In this document: piece after piece, positions 1-7,718 of the stretch | Layout of the letters: each line of letters opens with the position of its first letter | Position numbering within the stretch: position 1 is the stretch's first letter | Source: Adlercreutzia equolifaciens | GTDB taxonomy: Bacteria > Actinomycetota > Coriobacteriia > Coriobacteriales > Eggerthellaceae | Length of the DNA stretch: 64,000 nt | Direction: 5' to 3' | Assembly (NCBI RefSeq): GCF_029076695.1 | Contig: NZ_JARFIK010000001.1 | Span: forward strand, 992,001 to 1,056,000 | Notes under the pieces: model-generated | Seen by the model: only the letters and a program-made list of their open reading frames with translations | Database searches by the model: none | What the model was told of the DNA's origin: nothing | Program-made: the position numbers and the translations under genes

Positions 1-1
1 T

Positions 2-577
2 TTGATTGTGCGCAGCGCTCACAGGCAAAAGCAGGATGTGGTATCGGCGATTTTATTCTTCCTCGTGGCCGTAATCCTCGTGCCTCGTTTTATTCAGGCC
101 GTTGTTATGTATGGGCCAAACTATCTCACGATGCTTTCGCAATCCATGGATCGTGTCGTCGTTGTTGCGCTCATCGCCGTTCTGGCGGTTGGATTGATTC
201 TTGGAGCTATAGTGAGGGTCTTCACGACGAAGATGGATGCCGGCTCGGGGCAGCAAGGTGGGCAGGTTGAAGCGGGAGACTTTGCCGACGCGCCGTCGCT
301 GCAGGACCTCACGGATGAGCAGCTTGACGAAGCACGCCGGGCTGCTCATTTCGAAAACGTCTTGGCGCAGTTGCAGGAGACGGCCGCGCTTTCTGATCGT
401 GAAATGGATGTCGCTCGCTTAACGCTCAAAAACTACAGCGCCAAGAAGATGGCCGACACTCTTTTCGTTTCCGTTAATACTATCTATTCCCATCTGAAAT
501 CTATCTATCGCAAGACAGACGTGCACTCACGCGAGGAATTTATCGCCCTTGTCGATCGCAAGTTTCCGAAGCTATAG
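2..577 (+). CDS. LuxR-family regulator with membrane domain, C-terminal part (5' end outside window)
   Basis: The reading frame is open to the left edge, so this is the C-terminal 190 or so residues of a longer protein. Two hydrophobic segments (about residues 15-38 and 52-72 of the visible part) are followed by an acidic linker and a C-terminal LuxR/GerE helix-turn-helix (about 126-185) with the motifs LSDREMDVARL and TIYSHLKSIYRKTDVHSR. The layout matches the complete regulator at 60082-61647, which has a multi-TM sensor region ending in the same type of DNA-binding domain. It lies directly upstream of the respiratory operon on the same strand and is the obvious candidate regulator of it (inference). 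The inducing signal cannot be read from the sequence. Confidence 0.85.
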   Translation: MIVRSAHRQKQDVVSAILFFLVAVILVPRFIQAVVMYGPNYLTMLSQSMDRVVVVALIAVLAVGLILGAIVRVFTTKMDAGSGQQGGQVEAGDFADAPSLQDLTDEQLDEARRAAHFENVLAQLQETAALSDREMDVARLTLKNYSAKKMADTLFVSVNTIYSHLKSIYRKTDVHSREEFIALVDRKFPKL

Positions 578-621
578 CTTGGTCAATGATCCGCTCTTCC
601 TAAAGGCAAGGTAGCTCAATT

Positions 622-630
622 CACCTGGTG
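622..630. promoter_or_regulatory. Short palindrome CACC-T-GGTG
   Basis: A compact inverted repeat lies 9 bp upstream of the larger palindrome at 639-659 and shares its CACC/GGTG core. It may be a second half of the same operator region. No promoter boxes could be assigned with confidence. Confidence 0.35.
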
Positions 631-636
631 TTTCTT

Positions 637-662
637 GATTTCACCAATTTTTGGTGAAAATC
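637..662. promoter_or_regulatory. Candidate operator, TTTCACCAA-N3-TTGGTGAAA
   Basis: A perfect 9-bp inverted repeat (639-647 and 651-659) sits in the AT-rich gap between the LuxR gene and the winged-helix gene. A further TTGGTGA half-site occurs at 688-694. There is no T-tract after it, and the short 3-bp spacer fits a dimeric DNA-binding protein better than an RNA hairpin. The likely binder is the adjacent LuxR protein or the winged-helix protein itself (inference). Confidence 0.55.
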
Positions 663-780
663 TCGTCGTGCTTTCAAATCCAGATTATTGGTGATGACGA
701 ACTCCTTTCATTCCCTGATCCTTAAGCCATCGACGGCGACTGCGCTTCGAGATGCAGGGGAGTGGAAAAGGAGGGTGCTC

Positions 781-1698
781 ATGGACGAGCCGATGAGCGA
801 GGAAGTGGCGTGCTTCATGCCACGCTACGACGCCGAGGGCAACATTATCCCGCTTGATGATGACGTAGCGTTGCAGGATAGCTTTGGCAAACGAGCCGCT
901 CGACAGGTGAACGCTGATATCGAAGAAGAGCGAACGAGATCATCGCTGGAGTTGCAGGGCGGTGCGCCAGGGGATGAGACGCGCGAAGAGCAGCCCGAGC
1001 AGGCGCCGCATTTGGCTGACTATCGCGAGAAGTTAGCTTCCATGAGTTTTGATGAGCGTGTTCTTGCCACCTATGAGTGTTTGAATCGACGGAGTTCCTT
1101 CCGGAACATTCTTTACGGCTTGCTCGAGTTTTGTTCAGAAGAGAAAACTTATGAGGAAATCGAGCCGTTCTGCGCGTCGTTCAGCGAGTTCAAAGTCAAT
1201 CGCCAGGAGCCTCGCCGCTATGTTTTCATGCTGCTGCGTACAGGTGCTCTGGAGGAAATTGAGCTTGACGAGGACGGCCACCCTCTCACTGATGAAGCGA
1301 AAGAGCAGGCCATTGCGGAAGGGCTCGATCCCGAAGATGTGGACACGCTCGTGTACGACTGGCGCGTGGTGACGACCGACGTGGGGCATAAGGCCCATGA
1401 GGGTTTTAGCCCGGCGGTGCGTTTGGCTAATCTGCTTGCCTCGTTCCCCGAGCGCGAGGAGGCGTTCATCCAGATTATGGAGTTCCTCCGCGAACCGCGC
1501 AGTATGGGGGCAATCGACGACACGTTCAAGGGCAAAAGTCTGCTCGGTGTTGATGAGGCGACGAAGCTGAATCGTCAGCCCAGCTCATACCTGCACAAGC
1601 TTGATGGAGCCGGGGCGATTGAGTGGAGTGACGGCGCATGGCGGCTGACGAAGACCGGAGAGGATTTCCTGGCGCAACAGGCCTCCGCATCTATCTAA
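781..1698 (+). CDS. Tandem winged-helix-like protein, first gene of the Mo-reductase operon
   Basis: Function is not recognised. The protein has 305 residues from the ATG at 781, chosen because AAAAGGAGGG lies just upstream; an open frame starting at 688 lacks a comparable ribosome site. Residues 1-80 are acidic and low-complexity. Two similar alpha/beta units follow (about 100-190 and 220-300), each a helical stretch ending in a GALEEIELD- or GAIEWSDG-type wing strand, which suggests an internally duplicated winged helix. The whole second half aligns by eye with the protein at 61791-62414, which also precedes a Mo oxidoreductase and follows a LuxR gene. No Cys clusters, signal peptide or TM segments are seen, so it is probably cytoplasmic. 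A regulator or a maturation factor for the reductase are both possible. Confidence 0.7.
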   Translation: MDEPMSEEVACFMPRYDAEGNIIPLDDDVALQDSFGKRAARQVNADIEEERTRSSLELQGGAPGDETREEQPEQAPHLADYREKLASMSFDERVLATYECLNRRSSFRNILYGLLEFCSEEKTYEEIEPFCASFSEFKVNRQEPRRYVFMLLRTGALEEIELDEDGHPLTDEAKEQAIAEGLDPEDVDTLVYDWRVVTTDVGHKAHEGFSPAVRLANLLASFPEREEAFIQIMEFLREPRSMGAIDDTFKGKSLLGVDEATKLNRQPSSYLHKLDGAGAIEWSDGAWRLTKTGEDFLAQQASASI

Positions 1699-1791
1699 TC
1701 TTTACGGGCGCAGAGCCCAACTACCCCATTTTCAAAAGCTCCTTAAACTTGCCTGGAGAGAGAGGTGAGGCACGTAAGGAGAGGGGAGCTG

Positions 1792-1818
1792 CGAGCCTGA
1801 GGCAACGAAGCAGGCTCG
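1792..1818 (+). promoter_or_regulatory. Hairpin in leader of the Mo-reductase gene
   Basis: Perfect 8-bp arms CGAGCCTG and CAGGCTCG are separated by 11 nt, 41 nt before the ATG at 1860. No T-tract follows, so it is not an intrinsic terminator. It may be an mRNA-stabilising or processing element in the gap between the winged-helix gene and the catalytic subunit. Confidence 0.4.
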
Positions 1819-1859
1819 GCCATAACGGTAATAACGAATTGTAATGAGAAGGAGGAGAC

Positions 1860-4814
1860 ATGGCACTAGCCACTATGACGCGCCGCAGCTTTACGAAGCT
1901 TGCAGCTCTTGCGGGAGCTGCGACTACGGTGGGCGTGGCGGCGCATAATGTGGTGCCCACCGACAAGGCCTATGCCGAAGAGGATGAGGTGCGCGAGCAA
2001 CGCACCAGTTGCTATTCGTGCCCCCGCGGCTGCGCGGTTATCGCGACTATTCGCAACGGCGTCGTTGAACGCCTGCGCGGCTGCGATGAGGACTTGGCTA
2101 CGCGCGGCTCCATGTGCGCAAAAGGCTTGAGCGCCGTTCAGGCCTTGTACCATCCGAATCGAACTAAGTATCCCATGAAACGCGTGGGAGAGCGTGGAGT
2201 GGATAACACCTGGGAGCGCATCTCCTGGGACGAAGCTATGGAAATGGCTGCTGACGCCATGCACGACATGGCAGAAAAGACGGGACGTAACGGTCTGCTC
2301 ACCACATGCGGTGGTGGCGGCGTGCCGAAGTTCGCCGAGGCTTTGGGCTTGATGTACTACTGGGGCGGCGGCAATTCCTTCGAGCCGGGCGCGGCCCAGT
2401 GCAGTATGCCGCGTACGTTTGTGCAGCAATCGATGCTCGGCCCCTTCCGTGCTGCCGGCATTGGCGACTATCAGGGCACCGAAATGTGCAACCCCAACAA
2501 CCCGTGCCCCTGCGGCGTTATTTGGGGCTCTGGCCCGGCATCGCATTGCCCGACCCAGCTTGGCCGCTATTTTATCCGTATGCACGATCTGGGAAGCAAG
2601 GTCATTGTGGTCGACCCGCGCTTTTCCGCCGATGCTGCTCGCGCTGACGTGTGGCTTCCTGTGCGTGCCGGTACCGACGTGTTCATGATGAACACTTGGA
2701 TCAAATGGCTGATCGACAACGATAAGTACGACAAGGATTTCGTCTTGCGTTGGTCGAACGGCCCGTTTTTGGTGAATCCCAACGACAATAATCTCACCTT
2801 GCTGCGCGCCAGCGACGTGGAGGGTGTGGAAACGCCCAACGGCGAGACCTATGTGTATTTCGACGAGAAGACCCAGAAGGTAACGCGTACTTTCCCGTTG
2901 AGCCCCGAGAATGAGGCCGATTACAACCCGGCTCTTGAGGGATACTATGACGTCAAGCTCAAGGACGGAACGACCGTTAACTGTAAAACGGCTTTTACGG
3001 CCTTGCGTGAATTCGTCGAGGAATTCACGCCGGAACGAGCGGCTGAAGTATGCCATTCCCCGCAGGATAAAATCCTGGAGGCGCTGGAGCTGTTCGGCAA
3101 TGCTGGCGAGGGCCGCTCTCTGGGCGGCGGTGTAACGCTCGATCAGTATTACAATTCGGCCGAAGCGTCGATGGCCATCGCCATCCTCAACATTTTGGTG
3201 GGTTCATCTTGGAAGCCCGGCTCGGCGTGCTCTAAGAACCCACAGTACGATAGCGAGAAGGCCCGTTACACCTTCGGTCAGGAAAAGGGCTGCTATTCGA
3301 AGATGGGCAACTGGCAGCGCGGTCGCTTCAATCCCAACGTCGATTTGGACGGAAATCCCCATCGCTATGAGTTCGATGCCCAGGGCAATCCTCGCCCCTT
3401 GGCAGAGGACGGTTTACCCGAACCCTTCATTTATTACGATGCTCAGGCGGCCCATGAACGCATCGGCTACGTCGAGCATAAGGGCCTCGGCTATTGGGGT
3501 CAGTGCCTCAACGGCGAGGTGAGCGATGCGATGGCGACAGGCGACCCGTATCCGGTAAAGATTTGGATGGAGGTCTCCGGCAACAAACTGGCCATGACCG
3601 GTGGTGCTGCAGGCTGGATCGAGGGTGCCAAGAATCTGGATTTCTGCATGCACTGCTATATGTATCCCACGGCGTTTACCTTTGAGATGGCCGATATCAT
3701 CGTGCCCACCTGCGAGTGGCTCGAGCAGTCCTACAACGTGTCGAAAGAGCATGTCAACATGCACGGCTATGCCATCGCATGCACGCGCCTGTTCGAGCAC
3801 GTCGACTATCGCTTCATTTACGGCACGATGTGGAAGAAGCTGGCTGACAAGTACCAGGATGAGCGTGCTTACCATCTCATTTACGATGACGACGAATACT
3901 ACACTATCGAGCAGCTTGACCAACATCTTGATGATATTTCCTGGACCGACAATCAAACGGGCAGAAAGCTCTCTTGGGAGGAAACGGCAGAACTGGGCTT
4001 CTGGGGCGAGTGCACCGAGCAAGAGGCGTGGGATTCCAACAAGAAGAACTACTACAAGAACGAAACGGTGGATGAGGACGGCCTGTATTACGGCTTCCAG
4101 AAGGACAACGACGGCTCGCCCCTCGACTTCCGTGACATCGAGGAGCTACCCCGCAAACAAAACCTGTTCGCCGATGTGTTCGTGTGGATTGGACGCAAAG
4201 GAAACGATCCGTGGGGCGATATGCCGCCGGCCTCGGAAGACTACACGCCGTTACCGACCTATCGTGAGCCGCTTGACAGCGACGATCCGGATATTGCAGC
4301 GAAGTATCCGCTGTTCCTTTCCCAGGGTCGTCATCCGTACTTCCATCACGGCACCTTGCGCAATGCCCCGTTCTTGCGTGAGGTGTATCCGGCGCCCGAA
4401 GTATGGATCGATCCGGAAGCAGCTGCGGAGCGCGGCATCGAAACGGGTGACTGGGTCAATATCAAGTCGCAGCGCTGCGAAGAGTATCCAGATCTCATCG
4501 GCGACGGTATCTACGGCGTTGCATGGGTGACCGACGGCCTGGCACGTAACTGTGTGTACATGGAGCGCTTCTGGAACCCCGAGTTCCTGGAGGACGGGAA
4601 AGACGCGCGTAAGAGCTGGACGACTAGTAACATTAACGTCCTAACGCGTCGCAAGGGTCCCTACAACCCCTTAGTTGGCTCCATGACCTATCGCGGCATC
4701 GGCGTGGAAATTACGAAGGCTGAAAAACCTGAAGGCGTCTGGTACGACCCCGAGGACTTCGAGCCCTGGATGCCGCAGCCGAGCGAGAATACGGGAGGAG
4801 GCTACGTGCGATGA
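1860..4814 (+). CDS. Tat-exported molybdopterin oxidoreductase, DMSO-reductase family catalytic subunit
   Basis: A 984-residue protein with GAAGGAGGAG before the ATG. The Tat signal (TRRSFTKLA, hydrophobic core, probable cleavage after AYA near residue 38) sends the folded enzyme across the membrane. The N-terminal [4Fe-4S] site is C51-x2-C54-x3-C58 with C86. The bis-MGD fold follows, and C181 in the motif AAQCSMPR is in the right place to be the Mo ligand. The C-terminal dinucleotide-binding domain runs roughly from 770 to 960. The genes for a ferredoxin subunit and membrane anchor follow with an ATGA overlap, so it is the terminal reductase (or oxidase) of a quinone-linked respiratory complex. 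The substrate is not predictable: DMSO/TMAO, sulfur oxyanion, arsenate and catechol-dehydroxylase clades share this architecture. Confidence 0.93.
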   Translation: MALATMTRRSFTKLAALAGAATTVGVAAHNVVPTDKAYAEEDEVREQRTSCYSCPRGCAVIATIRNGVVERLRGCDEDLATRGSMCAKGLSAVQALYHPNRTKYPMKRVGERGVDNTWERISWDEAMEMAADAMHDMAEKTGRNGLLTTCGGGGVPKFAEALGLMYYWGGGNSFEPGAAQCSMPRTFVQQSMLGPFRAAGIGDYQGTEMCNPNNPCPCGVIWGSGPASHCPTQLGRYFIRMHDLGSKVIVVDPRFSADAARADVWLPVRAGTDVFMMNTWIKWLIDNDKYDKDFVLRWSNGPFLVNPNDNNLTLLRASDVEGVETPNGETYVYFDEKTQKVTRTFPLSPENEADYNPALEGYYDVKLKDGTTVNCKTAFTALREFVEEFTPERAAEVCHSPQDKILEALELFGNAGEGRSLGGGVTLDQYYNSAEASMAIAILNILVGSSWKPGSACSKNPQYDSEKARYTFGQEKGCYSKMGNWQRGRFNPNVDLDGNPHRYEFDAQGNPRPLAEDGLPEPFIYYDAQAAHERIGYVEHKGLGYWGQCLNGEVSDAMATGDPYPVKIWMEVSGNKLAMTGGAAGWIEGAKNLDFCMHCYMYPTAFTFEMADIIVPTCEWLEQSYNVSKEHVNMHGYAIACTRLFEHVDYRFIYGTMWKKLADKYQDERAYHLIYDDDEYYTIEQLDQHLDDISWTDNQTGRKLSWEETAELGFWGECTEQEAWDSNKKNYYKNETVDEDGLYYGFQKDNDGSPLDFRDIEELPRKQNLFADVFVWIGRKGNDPWGDMPPASEDYTPLPTYREPLDSDDPDIAAKYPLFLSQGRHPYFHHGTLRNAPFLREVYPAPEVWIDPEAAAERGIETGDWVNIKSQRCEEYPDLIGDGIYGVAWVTDGLARNCVYMERFWNPEFLEDGKDARKSWTTSNINVLTRRKGPYNPLVGSMTYRGIGVEITKAEKPEGVWYDPEDFEPWMPQPSENTGGGYVR

Positions 4815-5431
4815 GCCATTATTGCCTAGTTGTAGATTTGGATTACTGCCTGAATTGCAAGGGATGCGAGATTGGGTGCAAAATCGAGAACGATCTGCCT
4901 TTGGGAGAGCGCTGGAACCGCGTGCTGACCTGCGGACCTTATGGCGAGTATCCCAATCTGTCCCAGTACTACCTACCGATCCAGTGCCAGCAGTGCGAAG
5001 ACGCCCCCTGCGTGCACGTGTGCCCCACGGGTGCTTCCTACCGCGATCCCGACACGGACATCGTGCTCGTGGACAAGGAGAAGTGCATCGGCTGCAAGTA
5101 CTGCATGATGGCCTGCCCCTACGGCGTGCGTTCGTGGAACAAGGCGGAGAAAGTGGTGGAGAAATGCACGTTATGCCCTCAGCGTACTAGTGTGGGAGAG
5201 CTGCCGTTCTGCGTCTCGATCTGTGCCTCCGGTTGCCGATTCTACGGCGATCTGGATGATCCGAACTCCGACGCTTCGAAAGCTATTGCCGCTAAGCCAG
5301 ATGCCGTCCACAAGATGGCCGACAAGGGTAATAAGCCTACAGCGGTGTATCTTCTTTCTGCGCGTAACGGCGATTGGTATCCCGAGGCAGATAACTGGCA
5401 TGACACCAATCTCAGTAAACAGGAATGGTAG
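4811..5431 (+). CDS. Four-cluster [4Fe-4S] ferredoxin subunit (DmsB/NrfC-like)
   Basis: A 206-residue electron-transfer subunit. Four Cys groups are visible in order: CLNCKGCEIGC, CQQCEDAPCVHVC, CIGCKYCMMAC and CTLCPQ with a later CVSIC, giving the 16 cysteines typical of DmsB-type subunits that wire the membrane quinol site to the Mo subunit. The start overlaps the stop of the catalytic gene (ATGA at 4811), and a GGGAGGAGG site precedes it, so the two are translationally coupled. It has no signal peptide of its own, as expected for a subunit carried out by its Tat-dependent partner. Confidence 0.93.
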   Translation: MSHYCLVVDLDYCLNCKGCEIGCKIENDLPLGERWNRVLTCGPYGEYPNLSQYYLPIQCQQCEDAPCVHVCPTGASYRDPDTDIVLVDKEKCIGCKYCMMACPYGVRSWNKAEKVVEKCTLCPQRTSVGELPFCVSICASGCRFYGDLDDPNSDASKAIAAKPDAVHKMADKGNKPTAVYLLSARNGDWYPEADNWHDTNLSKQEW

Positions 5432-5439
5432 GTGATGTC

Positions 5440-6216
5440 GTGAGTATTCAATGGTCCCTCGTTCTTTTCACCTGGCTTACTGGTGCTGGTGGCTGTCTGT
5501 TTGCGTTTATCGGTTTCAATGAGCTGGTGCATTGGTCGAAGAAAGACACCTTTGCTGCAGGTCTCATCTCGTTGGTTTTGGTGGTAGTGGGTGGCTTGGC
5601 CTCCGTGACGCACCTGGCCCATCCCGATCGCATGCTCAACGCTCTGGCTCATCCTACAAGCGGTATCTTCATTGAGGCAGTGTTGGTGGGTATTGCTGCT
5701 GCATGTTTCATTGTGTACCTGATATGCGCTCGCCGGCAGCTGGAGGCAGCCGCGAAGGTGCTTGGCGTGCTGGGAGGCATTGTCGGTCTGGCGCTCTCGT
5801 TTATGGCCGGTCATTCTTACATTATGGAGGCGCAGGAGGCATGGGCAACGATCATGCTGCCGGTGGGCTATCTCACCACAGCTCTGGCGACGGGTGCTGG
5901 TCTCTGGTGGGCGCTTCTTGCCCCTGATGCCGAAAACGGCGCGTCTCAGGCGGCGGTATGCGGACTGGTTGCCGCAGTGTTGGCTTTGGTTTGCGTGTTC
6001 GCCTATGCCATGATTGTCGGAGGGTCTGCATTGGGCAGCGTCACGATGGTGGTTGCGCTTATCTGCGAAGTGGCGGCCCTTGCTCTGGCAATCCTCGGGC
6101 GCGTCAAATCGGTCGGTGGATTTGCCTGGGCTTTCGTGGTGGCGACCGCCATAGCTGCTCTCCTGTTCCGCGCATTCATGTGGACGGTGGGTGGAAGCTC
6201 GATGATGTTCTTCTAG
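5440..6216 (+). CDS. DmsC-like quinol-binding membrane anchor subunit
   Basis: A 258-residue, very hydrophobic protein with about eight TM helices, matching DmsC-type anchors in length and in the N-terminal motif SIQWSLVLFTW. I chose the GTG at 5440 because the start MSIQW is typical of the family and AGGTGA lies just upstream; an ATG at 5425 would overlap the preceding gene. It should oxidise menaquinol and pass electrons to the ferredoxin subunit. It is the third structural gene of the complex. Confidence 0.88.
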   Translation: MSIQWSLVLFTWLTGAGGCLFAFIGFNELVHWSKKDTFAAGLISLVLVVVGGLASVTHLAHPDRMLNALAHPTSGIFIEAVLVGIAAACFIVYLICARRQLEAAAKVLGVLGGIVGLALSFMAGHSYIMEAQEAWATIMLPVGYLTTALATGAGLWWALLAPDAENGASQAAVCGLVAAVLALVCVFAYAMIVGGSALGSVTMVVALICEVAALALAILGRVKSVGGFAWAFVVATAIAALLFRAFMWTVGGSSMMFF

Positions 6217-6234
6217 CATTTCCCGAAAGACGGC

Positions 6235-6277
6235 GAAGCGGGGTGCTTGCTTACCCCTCCCGACAGCGTCCCGCTTC
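6235..6277 (+). promoter_or_regulatory. Intercistronic hairpin between anchor and chaperone genes
   Basis: Arms GAAGCGGG (6235-6242) and CCCGCTTC (6270-6277) are perfectly complementary. An alternative inner stem GGGGT/ACCCC (6240-6244 with 6253-6257) competes with the first. There is no T-run, so the structure is more likely an mRNA processing or stability element, setting different expression of structural and accessory genes, than a terminator. Confidence 0.45.
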
Positions 6278-6384
6278 GTTCCGTCATGGCGCTCGTCCGA
6301 TTGTCGGCCGTGCGCTGTTTTGGGCGCATCGGGAAAAGTCGTGGCACCTCGGCGCGGCTCTGTTTGAGATTAAGGAGGCAGACG

Positions 6385-7101
6385 ATGGACCAGTCCGTCG
6401 CTCTACAAGAATTTGAGCAGATCAACAATCTGCGTGCTCAGGTCTATCGCATGTTGGGCTCCCTCTACTTCACTGAGCTCTCCATGGATCAGATACGGAG
6501 TCTCTCTGAACAAGACTATCGCGTCTTCGCCGACCTGGATCCCGAGCTGGCTCAAGGTGCGCAGGAGATGGAACGAGCGTTGCGTCATCCGCACTCGGGG
6601 CTGCGAGAGGATTTGGCGGTTGACTACGCCCATATTTTTCTCGCTGCCGGCTCCACAAAAGACGAGGAGCGCGGTGTGCCCTACGAAAGCGTTTACACCA
6701 GCGAGGAACGCCTGCTGATGGGGCCGGCGCGTCAGGCCGTATATCGCGTCATGCTTAAAGAAGGCGTTCTGCCCGACGAGTCGCTCCACGTGCCAGAGGA
6801 TCATCTGTCCTTCGAGTGCGAGTTCATGGCCCATATGGCGGCCAAGAGCGTCGACGCGCTGAAGGCTGACGATGTTGCCGAGGCGCGGCGCTGCGTGGAG
6901 GTGCAGCAGAATTTCCGCACCGAGCATCTCGCTAATTGGATCGGGGATCTGTGCGCTGCCGTGGTCAAGTCCGGAAGAACGCGCTTCTATCGGGGGGTAG
7001 CGCTGGTGACTAAGGCCTTCGTTCGTATCGACGAGGAACTTCTTGGAGAGTGCGCGGCTGTGCTCGACGGGGGGCAAGGCAGCCAGGGCGATACCGAGTA
7101 G
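6385..7101 (+). CDS. TorD/DmsD-family Mo-enzyme maturation chaperone
   Basis: A 238-residue all-helical cytoplasmic protein. The ATG at 6385 is preceded by TAAGGAGG; the frame is open further upstream, but that part looks non-coding. Motifs typical of the TorD/NarJ-like family are visible: VDYAHIFLA near residue 75, PYESVY, and a late helix beginning EDHLSFECEFMAHM. Such chaperones bind the Tat signal of the partner Mo enzyme and hold it for cofactor insertion; the Tat-carrying Mo subunit two genes upstream is the presumed client. It is separated from the anchor gene by a 168-nt structured gap. Confidence 0.88.
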   Translation: MDQSVALQEFEQINNLRAQVYRMLGSLYFTELSMDQIRSLSEQDYRVFADLDPELAQGAQEMERALRHPHSGLREDLAVDYAHIFLAAGSTKDEERGVPYESVYTSEERLLMGPARQAVYRVMLKEGVLPDESLHVPEDHLSFECEFMAHMAAKSVDALKADDVAEARRCVEVQQNFRTEHLANWIGDLCAAVVKSGRTRFYRGVALVTKAFVRIDEELLGECAAVLDGGQGSQGDTE

Positions 7102-7115
7102 CAAGGAGCGGCAAA

Positions 7116-7718
7116 ATGGGCGTGAATATAACGCGCCGCGACTGGTGCATCGGCGCAGGGGCGCTGGCCGGATGTTTTGTCTTAGGAGGGGTGGGCGTCG
7201 CCTTCGCCTCCGAAGAGGACTTCCTGCGTCCTCCGGGCGGTCAGGATGAGGGTCGACTTTCGGCATTGTGCATGAAGTGCGACCGCTGCCGAACTGTTTG
7301 TCCTCAATCTATTATCGTACCCGTTTCGGTGGAGGAGAGCGTGCGGGGGGCTCGTACGCCGAAGCTCGATTTTCATCGAGGGTTCTGCGACTTCTGCGGC
7401 CTCTGTCAGGAGGTATGCCCCACGCAGGCGCTGGCACCTCGGTTTGACCCTGCAGATCAGGCGTTGGGCATCGCTGTGCTCGATGCGACGATATGTCTCG
7501 CTTATGTCAATGTCTGCGAGAAGTGCAAGGAGGCGTGCCCTTACGACGCACTTGAGTTCGATGAACTCGATCGCCCTTCGGTGGTGGCGGAGCGCTGCAA
7601 TGGCTGCGGCCGATGCGTCGACGCGTGTCATGTAAATGTAGCAGGTTCTTTTACAGGTCACGAAAGAGCATTGGAAGTGCGCACGGTGGCAGCGAGTTCA
7701 GAAGAGGGATTGAGATGA
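7116..7718 (+). CDS. NapG-like Tat-exported ferredoxin
   Basis: A 200-residue polyferredoxin with a twin-arginine leader (TRRDWCIGAGALAG). Four Cys-rich sites are seen: CMKCDRCRTVCP, CDFCGLCQEVCP, CEKCKEACP and CNGCGRCVDAC. NapG-type proteins carry electrons from the membrane protein NapH to a periplasmic reductase. I chose the ATG at 7116, preceded by CAAGGAG and giving a proper Tat leader. The gene overlaps the NapH-like gene by 4 nt (ATGA). Its presence beside a complete DmsBC set suggests a second quinol-to-enzyme route, or a role in redox maintenance of the complex. Confidence 0.88.
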   Translation: MGVNITRRDWCIGAGALAGCFVLGGVGVAFASEEDFLRPPGGQDEGRLSALCMKCDRCRTVCPQSIIVPVSVEESVRGARTPKLDFHRGFCDFCGLCQEVCPTQALAPRFDPADQALGIAVLDATICLAYVNVCEKCKEACPYDALEFDELDRPSVVAERCNGCGRCVDACHVNVAGSFTGHERALEVRTVAASSEEGLR

